From NCBI GenBank assembly GCA_949752735.1, contig OX457039.1, positions 42,321,199-42,385,198 on the forward strand: a stretch of 64,000 bases of DNA. Reading direction: 5' to 3'. Made by a program: the position numbers and the translations under genes. The DNA comes from Lumbricus terrestris (taxonomy: Eukaryota > Annelida > Clitellata > Crassiclitellata > Lumbricidae). The notes beneath the pieces are model-generated. The model worked only from the letters and a program-made list of their open reading frames with translations, had not been told where the DNA came from and did no database searches. Each line of letters begins with the position of its first letter. The stretch's first letter is position 1. This document shows, in pieces, positions 1-11,915 of this stretch.

Positions 1-156
1 TTATATTCACAAATACATGTATATAGACAGGCCTATATAATTATATATGCAATATACAGATATAATTATATATTTATAGATAGGCTAAAGTTATTAAAGG
101 AAGTAAACGTGAATACAGATGCATGCGCCTGAATAACTATCTCCTTGTCGCTGCAG
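1..156. other. AT-rich flank, no gene seen
   Basis: A/T-rich sequence with scattered TATA-type dinucleotide runs. No coding or structural feature is supported. Confidence 0.5.
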
Positions 157-278
157 GCTGTCTGTCTGTCTCTCTGTCTGCCTGTCTGTCTGTCTGCCTG
201 TCTGTCTGTCTGTCCGCCTGCCTGTCTGTCTATCTGCCTGTCTGCTTGTCTGTCTGCCTGTCTGTCTGTCTGTCTGCC
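157..278. repeat. (TGTC)n/(TGCC)n microsatellite
   Basis: Imperfect tetranucleotide array of TGTC with TGCC variants. Open frames on both strands across it translate to low-complexity Cys/Leu/Ser/Val or Arg/Gln/Thr/Asp strings and are artefacts of the array. Confidence 0.9.
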
Positions 279-368
279 TTAGGTTCCATGACATGTCTGC
301 GTTGTCCATCAATATTATGAAGAGTTTTTCGTTCAGAGTGTCTCATTCGTATTCCGCGTCTTATCGAC

Positions 369-459
369 GTCGTTCGTCCGTTCGTCCGTTCGTCCGTCCG
401 TTCGTCCGTTCGTCCGTCCGTTCGTCCTTTAGTCCGTCCGTTCGTCCGTCCGTTCGTCC
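369..459. repeat. (CCGTTCGT)n minisatellite
   Basis: Octamer-like array of CCGTTCGT and CCGT units, about 90 bp. It yields spurious SVRPFVRP-type translations. Confidence 0.85.
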
Positions 460-595
460 ATGGCTGCAGCAGACGCCTGGAAGACCAGCGACGACCGGTG
501 ACCGTATTATATATATTTTCCAGTGGCAGAAGTGATTGATGATAAGCATTACAGACACACATTGCAACCAACCCATAGAATATATAAATATACAT

Positions 596-3129
596 TAGGG
601 TGCCCGTTAAAAAATATTTTCTGAATTTCTTATGTGGTACCCTCTCATTTTGTTGTCTATCATGAGAGAAGTTCCAGGTAATTTTTTAAGAATTTTGGAT
701 GCATGTTTAGAGGGAGCTCAACATATGTGAAGTTAGCGAAATATTATCCGACAGCATGCTATTCTGACTTATTTCACAGTTATTTATCATTCAAATATTT
801 TCAATGCAAAATCAATACAGCACTGTCAAATGCTAATCAAAACTGAACTATTCAGAATACTAATAACAATACTGCTACAACAAAGTACATTGCAGCATTT
901 ATTTTCGTTTTAAAGCTGTAAGTCACTAGGGTCTAGTTGTCAGTGTATTTTGTTGTTGTATCATCACCGACAAGTAGTGACTTTCTCGCTTTTGGGCACT
1001 TGGCTCTGTGGCTTGAGAAATTGTTTCTGTTCATCACTTGTTGTAATGGAGGTGTTGAAGTCATATATCAGCTACACAGCTCACTCTACTCTGCCATTTA
1101 CCACTGCCAGACTAGACTGTTAACATATTTCTTGTTTAGCTCGAAATCTTCACACCACAAACCCCACTTTGTCTGCCCATATTGGAAGCTGGGGTGTCTA
1201 GGCACATGGCCCTGACTAGATTTTCTATTCCCCACTCTCGCAACATTGAAACAGCAGCATTGCTAGTTGCTTCCCCCTACCATCCAGAAGCTTTGTCACG
1301 TCAAGAGGCTGCTCCACATGCAAACCTGATACCAAGACTGCGTCAACCTGCTCATTGCCTGCAATATCTGGTAACATCTTGCCATCCCAATGTACAACTA
1401 GAGGTACGGACGGTTCGAAAATGGCTTTTCCAGCCTGAGCGGTATGTTGACGAAACTTTAGTCTTGCTGTTCTGATGGATTCAGGATTGACGTTGAAACC
1501 AGACATGTCATGTCCAAGGTTCTATGCAGTCTCAGCCAGAATAAGTGTTGCTGTGCAGATGCTGACATTGGCTCGATGAAGTGCAACACTTAATTCTGCT
1601 GTTACAACAGGCACCGACCCTCGTTTGGTAGCTCTATGTGAGCAGCGTGGTTCTAGATAAGACTCAACTTTAGCAGCCATAGTGGCCAATTCTTCTGAAG
1701 TCAATTCATCATCTTTCTGAACTGTGATATTCGCTCTCTTTCTGTCATCTTCTTTACTTCTGAGATAATGCTCACACTTCAATCTCTTTAACTTTCTGCC
1801 CTCTGTTCTAGCCAGAGCTGTGTCTACACCACCCATTTAGCCTATGCGTGGACAGTGTTGGTCATCCAAGAAAAACCTGTCTTCAGCAATGGTGGTCATT
1901 GACATAGCATCTGTATGTGACATGTCAACAGTTTTTCCAAATCTCCGATCATAGTACTTTCATTAGCTCAGTTCTGCGATGCATGTTCTTATTCAGTTTC
2001 TTCCATCTATAAAACATGTCCTCCAACTTTTCAATGGCATTCCTATCAAGTGTTGTTGGGATACGGGCCATTGACCAAATGTGAGGAACTTCATGTACAA
2101 CAGACCTTGAACTGTCTCTGACTGTCTTAGCAAGAATCTTGTGCCGATGGAAAAAGACAGACAACACCTGATTGTAAGTTGGAAGCTTGCTTCCACATGT
2201 ATTTCTTCTGATACCGTATCAATCAACCAAATGTCAGCGGAACTATACGTGTGACTGTTACAAGTCGTGAAGCAGCTACTTCTGACATACTTTCTATTGG
2301 TAATTAACTAATCAATCTAAGATTTTAAATCCAAAAAACTGAAAGCACTTTCAGTGATTTAGATATACTGCAGCTGCTTTAGTATGACAACTATAACATT
2401 GACACACTAAATACAACAGTTACTGCATCATTGCCCCAATTGCGCAGAACAGTGTGCACACTAAATAAAAAAGGATTGCATATTTTTTAACAAAAGGAAC
2501 ATGTTGCAGCTAAATGAAAGTGATGGTGCAGATTTCAGAATGCTAATTGCACAATTAATAGATATAGCAATTTTACTCTGTTTGTGAGTACTGTATGGAC
2601 ATTGACCATAATAAGCTAAAATCTACAAACAGTAACCTTTTGTGAATATTACATTTTTCTGTTCTCTTTAAATGTAATTTCTTTACAACTTAGTGCTTCT
2701 TGTGGTTTTTTAGCAGGTCCAGTTATTTTTAAATTAAGATTAAAACCTTAGCTGTTTTTTGTGATTTTGTAATGACAAGGACTCATTTTTATACATGAAC
2801 TAGCTGAAAGAATCCAAGGATAAACTGTTGACTGAGAGAGCAGCAGTAATATTAAACACATTAATAAGTTTAAATAGAATAATAACAACATAGTAGGCCT
2901 AAGTAACATGTGCAATGTGAAACAAAATGCTGTAAACAACGAAACTGGAAAAGGTACGAAAGATTGCGATATAGCATAAACTTTAGTCATGTTGAGCTTC
3001 CAGTAAATATTAACATAAAATTCTGCAATTTCACTCTGTTATTTCACAGACCAGGTGTAACAACTTCAGAGGGTACCGTGTAGAAAATTACGAATTTAAA
3101 ATTTTCTCATTGGCTTAACGGGCGCCCTA
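596..3129 (-). mobile_element. hAT-like DNA transposon, TAGGGTG termini, decayed
   Basis: Element of 2534 bp. Seen: the left end reads TAGGGTGCCCGTTAA and the right end TTAACGGGCGCCCTA, an inverted pair with one mismatch. It is flanked by a perfect 8-bp duplication ATATACAT (588-595 and 3130-3137). An 8-bp target duplication with ends of the form (C/T)A(G)NG is typical of the hAT superfamily; P-type elements also make 8-bp duplications, so the superfamily is likely rather than proved. The minus strand carries a decayed transposase. A second member of the family lies at 26750-29523. Regions 604-1100 and 2230-3120 are A/T-rich non-coding element sequence. Confidence 0.8.
1100..2222 (-). pseudogene. 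decayed hAT-like transposase
   Basis: The reading frame is spread over several open pieces on the minus strand. From the N-terminal side: LPTYNQVLSVFFHRHKI and PHIWSMARIPTT (about 2200-1955), a frameshift, RRFGKTVDMSHTDAMSMTT, an in-frame stop, MGGVDTALARTEGRK (from 1836), another stop near 1522, then RQHTAQAGKAIFEPSVPL and VVHWDGKMLPDIAG (1506-1225). After a further frameshift comes EWGIENLVRAMCLDTPASNM (about 1230-1170), whose D-x-x-x-S-N arrangement resembles the second catalytic Asp region of hAT-type RNase-H-fold transposases. The C-terminal part that should follow, including a third acidic residue, was not found. With at least two stops and two frameshifts it is not functional. The order and spacing of the pieces and the flanking element termini support the call. 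Confidence 0.7.
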
Positions 3130-3137
3130 ATATACAT

Positions 3138-4147
3138 ATATATATATATATATGTATGGATATACATGGGCTAGTCTATGCATAAACATACAGATATATG
3201 CTTAAACATATTTCATATCTGCATGTGTACGTATACAGCATCATATACACAGAACGCATGCATATATGCTGGTCTCAGTATATATACCGTTACACGCTTT
3301 CGAATCGGTCCGATGTAATATGAAGTCCAGCTGCAGTCCTTTATGACCCTACTTAGCATAGTATTTAAATATGTATTTCGAAGATGCGAAAAACAACATA
3401 TAATTTATATATATATATAAGTTTTAGAGAAAGAGGGCGAGAATATTAAGATGCATGTAGACCGATATATACATGTCTTAGAGTCTTAGAAACTGAGCAG
3501 GATACCAATGAATAAAATAGTATAGGCTAACTAAATAATAGTTAGAAAACAATGTATACATAGCCTACATGCATAATGCATAATTTATGGTATAATAATA
3601 TTGTTATATCGATTGCACTAGACGTGCTCATGTTTCGTCCTGTTCGGGCCTAGGAAAACTCTAATCTAAAAAATGTTTAGCCAAATAATGCATAGAACAT
3701 CATGAATGGATCATCGAAACAGAGCATGAAATATTTTCTTCGTATTTTCCGACTCTGGTCAATATCGCTATCGAATGCATTGACGAATACATTAAGATAT
3801 TCATCGTTTTCTTTCTTAAAACTTTTTACTTCAGTGCTACTTCAACAAAGTGACTCAATAAAGAATGAAATTTCTCCCCAATCAAGTGAGATTTTTCTAC
3901 ATTCAGGTTTGAGGATATTATACAAAGGAAAATGCTGTCAACCATACTATTATAGGCTACAGGCGAAGGTTTCACTGATAACGCTGTAGGCTAACAGAAA
4001 TCTGGGTAGTGGAGACTTTGAACATGCTTTCAAATACGCTGCAGGTTAACGGATGTCTGCATTAGTAAAGACAGAGGCCTAGGCTAAGTGGTGTTATTTT
4101 ACATTGAAAATTACGAGTGACTGTCCATTTCAATTGTCTGTGTAAAC
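3138..4147. other. AT-rich intergenic stretch, no gene seen
   Basis: Begins with a short (TA)n run (3138-3155). The rest is A/T-rich with many stops on both strands and only short ORFs without recognisable motifs. Confidence 0.5.
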
Positions 4148-4249
4148 TTGAAAATACGGAATAGAACATTTAAACAGCTGCAACCTTTTAACCAGTTAAG
4201 TTTCAGTGTTTGTAACAAACCTCTTCCACTCATAAATCCAGAAATGTAT

Positions 4250-4745
4250 GCAGCAAAATCTCATTGGTTTGAACAACACAATTCATTTTACCGGTGGAAC
4301 ATTTTCATTGACCAAGCACGTGACCACACGTTCTCTTTGTTTTCATTTTATTGTTGTTTTGTAGCTGTTTGTGTTTTGATGTTCTTTCCGGTAAGTAACT
4401 CGTTGTCTGCACGGATGAAGTTTGTGTTCGTCGTAGGAAATCTAAAGACTCCTCCTCTTCCTCTTCCTCTTCCTCGTCCTCGTCCTTCTTCTCCTCTTCC
4501 TCCTGCTGGAATCCGCGTAGCTGCGCTTCATTTCATTCGGGGCTTAGTCGGGATCTGCGCGCCTCCATCCAGCGCCCTATTTACGATCTGCCGTCTCGGA
4601 GAATTCCTCCCATTTCGCATGTGTTCTCCGTCCGGTCCTTCCCTCTCTCTCCACAAATCCGCCTCCCAGTCGTTTCCACTTTCGCCGCCGCGGTTTTCCT
4701 CAATGTATGGACGAATATCTTTTCGACTTAATCTGGTCATTTAGA
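4250..4745 (+). other. GC- and CpG-rich block, possible promoter or exon
   Basis: This half-kilobase is clearly richer in C, G and CpG than its A/T-rich flanks. It holds a CACGTG E-box (about 4318-4323), a pyrimidine tract of CCTCTT units (4451-4503), and CGGTAAGTAA (about 4390), which matches a strong splice donor. A 198-codon ORF (4148-4744) runs through it, but its translation has no recognisable domain and the pyrimidine tract inflates it. It could be the 5' end of a host gene or chance composition. No downstream exon was found. Confidence 0.2.
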
Positions 4746-5781
4746 CTAATCCACTCCACTGCGTCGGATTAGCTCCGTTGAGGAAGCGTGTATGAACTTG
4801 CCATTACAATTAAGCTTAAAAGTGTTGAAAAAATTGAGGAGGCTTAAATAATAGCCAAACGCAACGTACTCTATTATACGTCTATGGTCAATGTGCTAGT
4901 TTTGGGAGTCGAAAAGTAGCATAGCATATATTTAAGCTGAGTAAACGAACACATTCGAGACAGTGGTACATTTATAACTCAATCAACATAATTCTGAATG
5001 AAATGCAATATCGCAGTGTAATGTCTCTAAAACGCTGGAGATATTCAACTAAAAAGCTTTGGCTGACTCAGCCTATTTCTTCAAGATGCATTCAATTTCA
5101 TACGTTATCATAACGTCTCCAAATAAAGAGACACCGTTAGAAAATAATATTGAATTAAATTTAGTGTCGATGTCTGCAACAAGAACCTGCACGTAAATGT
5201 ATGGGCTTTATATGGGCTCTTTACGGGTTCCTGTATGAAAATATTGGTCCGATGTATAGGTTCTTTAAAAAAGTTTCATTATAAGAATGTGAACCATAAA
5301 ATAATGAGTTCCATATGCAAGGTTGTACACGAGGGTATATGCGGGTATGCAGCGTGTAACCTACTCGCCTAAAAATAATTTTTGCATCGCGTAGGCTACT
5401 TAATTCCGAAAAAGAGGGCATACGCGGGTATGCAGCGTAGCCTATAGCCTATAAGACTTAGCCTACTTACCTCCTCATATCATCGTCATCAAGGAGAACA
5501 TAGAATTAACTACGGTAGAAAACGGTTACACAATAAAGAAAATTAATTTAATTAAGGGTATTACGCCACGGCAAACGCAACACGAGGCCGAAAATCTTCA
5601 GAATAAAAAAATCAGTCGACGACTAAGAAATGTCGTCAGAAAATTCGATGACCAAAAAGCTCGCATACTCACCTCAAAATTTACCAGTACTGCAGCCCTT
5701 GTTCCATGTGATTATACTGGTATAGGGAATGGCCTTTCATATTAGTACCCGTCCTCAATGGCGTTTGTCCTGTCCGACTGT
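4746..5781. other. Intergenic, no gene seen
   Basis: A/T-rich sequence with short meaningless ORFs. A word TACGCGGGTATGCAGCGTAG-like recurs at about 5338 and 5422, suggesting a small local duplication of roughly 20 bp. Confidence 0.45.
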
Positions 5782-6077
5782 CAAGGCCCCTGCCAGAATT
5801 TGATTGCGGGGGGTGTTTCTTTACCTTTTTTAGTCATCCGACCGAAATCTTCAGAAAATGTCACAAATTTCCCGTCCGAAAAAAGTGATGACGTTTTTTA
5901 GTGATCCGACCTAATCAATCCATTCTATTTTTTCACGTTTTCTCATTTCAGGGGGTGTTTTCGTGGTTTTAGTTCATGGTTTTTACATCATGCGCTAGTA
6001 AATACATTCTATTATTTTTTACTTTTTACATTTCTGGGGTGTTCAAACACCCAAATCACCCCCTAGCTACGGCCTTG
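5782..6077. mobile_element. hAT-type MITE, CAAGGCC termini
   Basis: Begins CAAGGCCCCTGCC and ends GCTACGGCCTTG, so the outer seven bases are an inverted repeat. The interior contains TTTTTTAGTCATCCGACC and a second ATGACGTTTTTTAGTGATCC, the same module seen in other MITEs of this window. No 8-bp duplication is preserved, so the limits come from the termini only. Confidence 0.5.
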
Positions 6078-6127
6078 CGAGCGTTTACTGCGATAAGTCT
6101 CTCCACATGGAATGGTCTTTTCCTCTT

Positions 6128-6169
6128 CCCAGCCATGAGCTTAGCGCTAAGGCTAAGCTCATGGCTGGG
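6128..6169. repeat. Perfect 18-bp stem hairpin
   Basis: Left arm 6128-6145 (CCCAGCCATGAGCTTAGC) is exactly complementary to 6152-6169, with a 6-nt spacer GCTAAG. No gene context explains it. It may be a template-switch palindrome or a small fold-back insertion. Confidence 0.85.
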
Positions 6170-6462
6170 CCCTTCCTGGCATTCTCTCGCACTAGACGTT
6201 TCTCTCCCCCGGGGGTTTCTGTGCTGAAAACGCCCCTGAGAATTCTGTGCTTTTAGAGTCGCTCTATAAATTCTTAGATACGATGCATCGCTCACATAAA
6301 GCGTTCGCCGGCGAAATGATCGTCGTAACACAACAACGATGACCGGTGATTGACATCTCGGTTGTTCTTACCTCTGCAGCCGAATGAAAGGATGGACAAC
6401 AATTCCATTGCGCTCCACTGACTTCAATCTGTGCGTAGGCTACAGCGACCGCCGTTCACCAA

Positions 6463-6621
6463 ATGAGCAATTAATCGGGTTGACCATGTTGGTCAAATGA
6501 TCAATTAATCGGGTTGACCCGGTTGGCCTAACGAGAAATTAATCGGGTTGACCCTGTTGGTCAAATGATCAATTAATCGGGTTGACCCTGTTGACCAGAT
6601 GAGCAATTAATCGGGTTGACC
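6463..6621. repeat. 34-bp minisatellite, 4.7 copies
   Basis: Unit approximately ATGAGCAATTAATCGGGTTG followed by ACCATGTTGGTCAA, 34 bp, repeated four full times plus a partial. Each unit contains TTGACC and GGTCAA words that can pair as a short stem. Confidence 0.85.
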
Positions 6622-7085
6622 GGGCGCCAACAGCGATGTACATCGCCGCTGAGTTATGACTGCGAATCGTCGTGCGTGAAATTTTCAATTTGTTTTCCCA
6701 TTCACATTAACGGTAATTCAGGTTTGTCCTATTTGTCAAATATCTCTTTTATTCTACATTGTATGTCTCAAACCTCATGGCATCTGTTAATCCGCATGAC
6801 ACCATCTTTATTCAATGATGCATATAGTGACAGTTAAACGCGCATGTAAATGCTGGCAGTTCATGTCACACGGGGCTACCCATCCGCCGATCGGTTCAAA
6901 CCTACTAAGGATTCGAGTAGCAAAAACCCACTGCATGCATGCTGCCCATGTGTTCCGAAATGTTTGGTGAGCTTGAGTCGTGCTCTGTCACGTTTGATCA
7001 CAACAGTTCCTTTGACGACAAGTTTATCAACCGACCCTTCACTGCTGATAATGTAATGTTTCTGCGCACTGGCTAAACTTCGACC
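6622..7085. other. Intergenic, no gene seen
   Basis: Two short plus-strand ORFs (6616-6837 and 6850-7056) have no recognisable features. Confidence 0.45.
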
Positions 7086-7398
7086 CAGTGCTGTCCAACC
7101 TTTTGAAACCGCGGGTCACCGAAAAACTTTGTCATGAAGCTGCGGGCCGCACCGATAAACTCAAAAGCAACGTTAAAAAATTATTGAAAATTATTAACTG
7201 CAGCATTAAAATTTGCTATTAAATAATTTGAATAAATGCGTCGTTGAAGCAGAATTTTGTGCTAAAGTCTATGCAAGTCAGTCCGTGGTTTTTTGTTTTT
7301 CATTTTCACAAACGTTTCCCAAAATCTCACTAGCTTATTCGGGTCACGAAAAACCAGTCCGCATGCTGAATGCAGCCCGCGCGCCGCAGGTTGGACTG
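7086..7398. mobile_element. hAT-type MITE, CAGTG termini
   Basis: Left end CAGTGCTGTCCAACCT and right end GGTTGGACTG are inverted, apart from a 5-base insertion in the left copy. Flanks CTTCGACC and CTCTAACC agree at 5 of 8 positions, consistent with a decayed 8-bp duplication. The interior (313 bp in total) is non-coding. Confidence 0.55.
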
Positions 7399-7577
7399 CT
7401 CTAACCTATAGCCTAAGTAAGCATTTCGAAATAGCTTTCTTAGCCATCTGACGGTGTTTTAACAAATGGCCATTCTTATTCTCTGAAGAAGCACGTGCGT
7501 CGAAGTAAGCATCCTTCCGGAACAAATCCATCTTCAGCAAACAACCTCCTGCGTATAAATATTCATCTCTCCATCAC

Positions 7578-7620
7578 TTCTGTCTGTCTGTCTGTCTGTC
7601 TGCCTGTCTCTCTCTTTCTC
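7578..7620. repeat. (CTGT)n microsatellite
   Basis: About 10 CTGT/CCTGTCTC units. Confidence 0.8.
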
Positions 7621-7987
7621 TTTATATATGCCCTTAAACGGTACGAAAATCTGCACGGTGATAGAAATATGATTAAGATATGAGGCGCATCATCACCGTC
7701 CATGACCATTATAAGATTAAGTGCTCGGTATAAGTTCCTTAGAGTGAAGTTGGTGCATGGTTTCGGCTCGGTGTGGATCTTAAATCGGCACCGCCAAAAG
7801 TGCGTGACGTAACTCGGTGTCAATTTAATAAAGCGTCACCGATGAAATCCATGGGTAACCATTGGGTATGCACCGGTGCAATTATGAAATTAGTACCGCA
7901 TTGATTACGTGACATAACCCGCAGTATCACTTCATCAAGACACTGCCGGTCAGGTCAACAGCCTAGTTCTGCGATACGCCTATAGCA

Positions 7988-8018
7988 GAATATATAATAT
8001 ATTATATATATATATTAT

Positions 8019-8054
<36 letters not shown>

Positions 8055-8055
8055 C
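7988..8055. repeat. (TA)n/(AC)n microsatellite
   Basis: Mixed TATATA, ACACAC and TATATA runs. Confidence 0.8.
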
Positions 8056-8239
8056 AATGACTTGCGGTCTATGAGAATCTTCAATAGATAAAATCTTATC
8101 GGATTTTAACATAATATAGCCTACACAGATTTTGTAATCGCAGATTTACGTTACATCATTCTCGATATATAAAGTGAAAATAATACAACACGAATCGAAT
8201 AGAATGAATGCATAAAATGGTCATCGAGAATTGAGTTGC

Positions 8240-8475
8240 AACGACACATTGTGTTTGTTTGTATGTGCACTTGTTATAGCGCCCCTTCAAGCACTCACTC
8301 AGAGGCTCTCCCGACTTCAGAGCGGACACTGCATCAGAGTTTCACGCCGAAGCGCTGAGCAATTGCGAGTGAAGGACTTGCCCAGGGTCCCTATACGCGG
8401 CGACTTGAGGTGGAGTCGAACCTCGAACCTTCCGGCTTCAAGGCAACGGCGCCACCACTACACCACCGAGTGTGG
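8240..8475 (-). mobile_element. tRNA-type SINE with LINE-like 3' tail
   Basis: Read on the minus strand: a tRNA-like head with an A-box-like GGTGTAGTGGTGG and a B-box-like GGTTCGACTCC about 50 bp downstream, then a unique body, then GTCGGGAGAGCCTCTGAGT and CTTGAAGGGGCGCTATA, ending in CATACAAACAAA. The last segment matches the 3' end of the LINE fragment at 57893-58063. A second copy is at 12604-12838. SINEs of this design are transcribed by RNA polymerase III and reverse transcribed by a partner LINE. Confidence 0.75.
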
Positions 8476-8689
8476 CGGTGCAGAGGTACTGGAAAAACAC
8501 AAGGTTGCAAACAAGGCCTGTCAGTTTTTTCAAAGAATATGTCTACAGCTAGGCCTACAGGAAAGTCAGATGAACTTTTATTCTGAATTGACTGGATGCG
8601 GTTAGACGACGTTCAAACACCAACAACCTCATATATTATTATCTGAGACAGTTTCTGCCCGAAGAACGCAGTCTTTTCAGGTGTACCGT

Positions 8690-8860
8690 ATAAGTGAATC
8701 TATTCTGAAATCTATTCTAAAACACTGGAGCAACTACTGGAACAACTAGGCCTACAGGAATACTGAAACAGCTGCAGGAGCCCTGGAACAACAACTGTAA
8801 CAACTGTTGAAACACTATAGAACAACTGCAGGAACCCTGGAACAGCTACTGCCACTATTC
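8690..8860. repeat. Degenerate CTGGAACAACTG tandem repeat
   Basis: About ten diverged copies of a 12-20 bp motif, CTGGAACAACTGCAGGAA-like, with variable spacing. Confidence 0.5.
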
Positions 8861-9975
8861 AGGTTTCTAATCAACCTATTTCTCGGCCGCCGTTCTCTGT
8901 CTCTATTTCACCTGCGATATTGAACGATGCCATGCATGGAGAATATCTTAAATAGGCGTGATCCTGAGTGTCATCAGCTCACAGACGAGTTGCTGCAACT
9001 CCAGAAGAGGAAACGACAATAGGTTTAGATCAAAGGTGCACATGTAGGAACTATTAGGTCTAGGTCATTGTCTCTTTGATGAAACCTCGTGGAAGACCAA
9101 CTGAAGAAGTGAGACAAATTTATTAGACAGCCAGCTGCAAGGAACGAAACCTATAATTTTTATGGTTCGAGTTCGAACAGATAAGAAGGAATTCAACGCA
9201 ACCGCAACAGAGGAGGGTGACTCTCGAACTCTATGGTCGACGGAGTTGAAGGTTGAATCATACTATAGTAGACTTGTGTCATGAATGGCGAGGAGTGCTA
9301 CGTACACACGCACCCGATCATCAGCCTCAAAAGATGGTCCACAGCGATATGTACACACACACACAGACTCTGTGGAGAGAAACTTCCTGAGCCCCCGACT
9401 GTCATCATGGTCAGAATAAGATGTGCGTGCGTTTCTCAACATTACTGTCTTCTGCAGAAGAGACCTGTTGAAAATATTATGTGGATAATCGATCACGCAT
9501 ATTAGGCCTAATAATTATCAATACAACAACGTTCGAGAGTAGGTATGCAAACAATAGCCCATGAAAAAATGTCCTTTATCAACGCAGCATTGTTATACAT
9601 GACAATAAAATAAATAGCAAGGTGCATCTATACAGTTTATTATAAGAAACAGTGAAAAAGGATTGACGAGCTCGTATGACTTCGACTGCGACAATTATTA
9701 GCAGTTAGAAACTGACTCTGGTAGAACTTATAGCAAGAGATCAACTTCAATTGCCGCAGTTTGTGCAGTTCGTTAAAGAAAAGGTTGCTTTCAGTGATCC
9801 GTTTGAACTATACAGACTCTGTTAGTCTTTTGACGCATAAACCCCAGACAGTGAGTCACTGTGAGTGGCCGTTAATTGTCGCTTTATCCGTAGAGCTTCT
9901 CGTTGAAGTTGAGTGGCCAGGGAAGCTGGAAAACGAATGATAAAGCATTATGTCCGCTAAGCCAAATATAGGAAC
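8861..9975. other. Intergenic, no gene seen
   Basis: Mixed-composition sequence without recognisable coding, apart from short ORFs on both strands near 9263-9505. A short (AC)n run lies at about 9350-9365. Confidence 0.45.
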
Positions 9976-10014
9976 TGAGGTCCAAAGAGACAAAATAAGT
10001 CTCTTTGGACCTCA
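9976..10014. repeat. Perfect 16-bp stem hairpin
   Basis: TGAGGTCCAAAGAGAC (9976-9991) pairs exactly with 9999-10014 across a 7-nt A-rich loop. The arms are too short and too perfect for a typical pre-miRNA. Same class as the hairpins at 6128 and 38143. Confidence 0.85.
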
Positions 10015-10764
10015 TAATGACGAATTTATTGACTGAAAGCCTGAATCCACAGAGAACGTCTAGAAGAAGAGAGTGTACTAACAGCTTAGCTATGCTTAGG
10101 CCTACCATTTCCCACATGGTAGCCAATAATAGAAAATTAATCATCTATCGAAAGGTTTTTGATGAACGAACGAACGAATAATTTACGTGAATTGGAAATA
10201 AATTTCAATGTTCAACTTCTACGTGACAGCAGCATTAGCATTAGTGACGTCGACTTAATTTCCTTATAATCAGGGTCCTAGAGTTACACAAGCATGTTAT
10301 TATACACCGGTAACCTTTATTTAAATGTGCACTCCTACATGTATAAGGAAGATGCATCATTACCAATGCTCTTCATCTTAGTACAAACTTCGAAGTCGAA
10401 ACAATTGAGTAGGCTGCTGGCGGAATTCTAGGTAATATTATAGCGAATACGCATTTACTCTATAAGTGTGCAGCTGCGATTTGCTGTGTCGAACCATGAA
10501 TAATGCGATATGTTAACGCGCAGCAGTGGATAACGGCTGATCTGCTTAGGACTTAATTCATACACCACTAGACTTCAGTCCTCTACATTTCAAAAGTCTC
10601 ATTGAGTTTTCTTAAACACAAATGCATCTACTTTGCTATAGAGTATATGCCTTTCATAGTCGCAGCTAAGTCGCATGCAGCCTATAAGACGATAATAGAC
10701 AGTAGCCTATAGGCCTACACTGCAGTACACTGACAGCTGTGATGGATTGAACTATCTGTTCAGT
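10015..10764. other. Intergenic, no gene seen
   Basis: No motif or repeat supported. Confidence 0.4.
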
Positions 10765-10800
10765 TAATCAATCACTTAATCAATCACTTAATCAATCACT
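10765..10800. repeat. 12-bp tandem repeat, 3 copies
   Basis: TTAATCAATCAC repeated three times. Confidence 0.8.
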
Positions 10801-10961
10801 GTCAATCAGTCTATAGAAAGATTCAAAACCCAGCGACACAATCAATCCACCAAAGAATCAGTAAAATGCGGTCACTCATGAGCCGGTCAGTTTGGTCAGT
10901 CGGTCAGTTTGGTCAAACACAAATACACACACGAGGTTACTTGTTGTGTCGGTCAGTCAGT

Positions 10962-11252
10962 CATGGGCGGATACCTAGGGGGACGGGGACGGACCCCCCA
11001 ATGGAAGTGTTGGAGGGGACGGCCCATGCATTTGTTCCCCCAATCGTTGAGCGTGAAGACTAAAATAAGGTCGTCAACTTTTTTGGCGTCGAAAAATTGA
11101 AAATTTCGTCGAGATTTGGCCGGATGACAAAAAAACTTTTTGGGCGGCGAAACTAAATTTTTTTCCCGAGATTTCGCCGGTCGTTAGAAATTTTTCGGAA
11201 AATCTCGCGTCTCTCCGTCACCCCCAATTCTCGGCCCAGGTCTCCGCCTATG
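10962..11252 (+). mobile_element. hAT-type MITE family A, copy 1
   Basis: 291 bp. Left end CATGGGCGGATACCT and right end AGGTCTCCGCCTATG are inverted. Flanked by a perfect 8-bp duplication CAGTCAGT (10954-10961 and 11253-11260). Interior non-coding: CCCCCCAATGG near the left, and two GTCGTC/GGATGAC-type modules with A or T runs. Relatives lie at 25068-25364 and 31568-31858. Confidence 0.85.
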
Positions 11253-11450
11253 CAGTCAGTCACCTTTTGGAAACTCATTAAAGCAGTCCCAAGTAGGCTT
11301 ATGGCAGTCTATTAGTAAGTCAGACTCAACTATGACTTTGTACGTCCATGATCAATTAATCAAACATGAGTTCTATACTTTGGCAGATCAGTCATAAGGT
11401 GTCACATTCAAGTCTGTCCAGATATTCACATATTCATGCATTCATTTATT

Positions 11451-11906
11451 CAGTTTCAATCTAGTCCCTCTGCTTTGGTGAGGGGAAATCGGGTTTCGGT
11501 AGAGGAGGGTGAGAAAAAAATCCGTTTTGGCCGGACATTTTGGGTCGACGTCTGACCCACCGACCGATACCTTCATCGCAAAAATTTCCATTTTAGTCAT
11601 TTGGTCAAAAGTTTCTTAAAATCTACATTTTCCATGCGTGCTGAAAAAACTGATGACCATTTATACCATTTTCGTTCCTAAAATAGCTGATCGCCTTTTT
11701 CTAGTCTTTCTTTTTTTCATAAAATTAACCCACATTTAGGTCTATACATAGCCTATGCAGCACAAGACCGGTCGGTTTTTCTGGGTCGGGGGAAAGTGCT
11801 TCACATTAAGTTTTTCTGGGGTGAAATGGTACATATTTAGGCCTACATAATTAATTATGTGCATCACCCCGCGATTTTTCCCCAGAGACGTCTAGATTAA
11901 ACACTG
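11451..11906. mobile_element. hAT-type MITE family C, copy 1
   Basis: 456 bp. Left end CAGTTTCAATCTAGT and right end TCTAGATTAAACACTG are an imperfect inverted pair. Flanks CATTTATT and CATTCATT match at 7 of 8 positions. The interior holds TTTTAGTCATTTGGTC and CTGATGACC modules. Related ends occur at 51384 and 52048. Confidence 0.7.
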
Positions 11907-11915
11907 CATTCATTA

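Noticed and set aside
6463..6621. CRISPR-like array
   Set aside because: Units are contiguous without unique spacers, and the DNA is eukaryotic.
9976..10014. pre-miRNA hairpin
   Set aside because: The stem is 16 bp, perfect, with a short loop and no flanking basal stem. Typical animal pre-miRNAs have longer imperfect stems.
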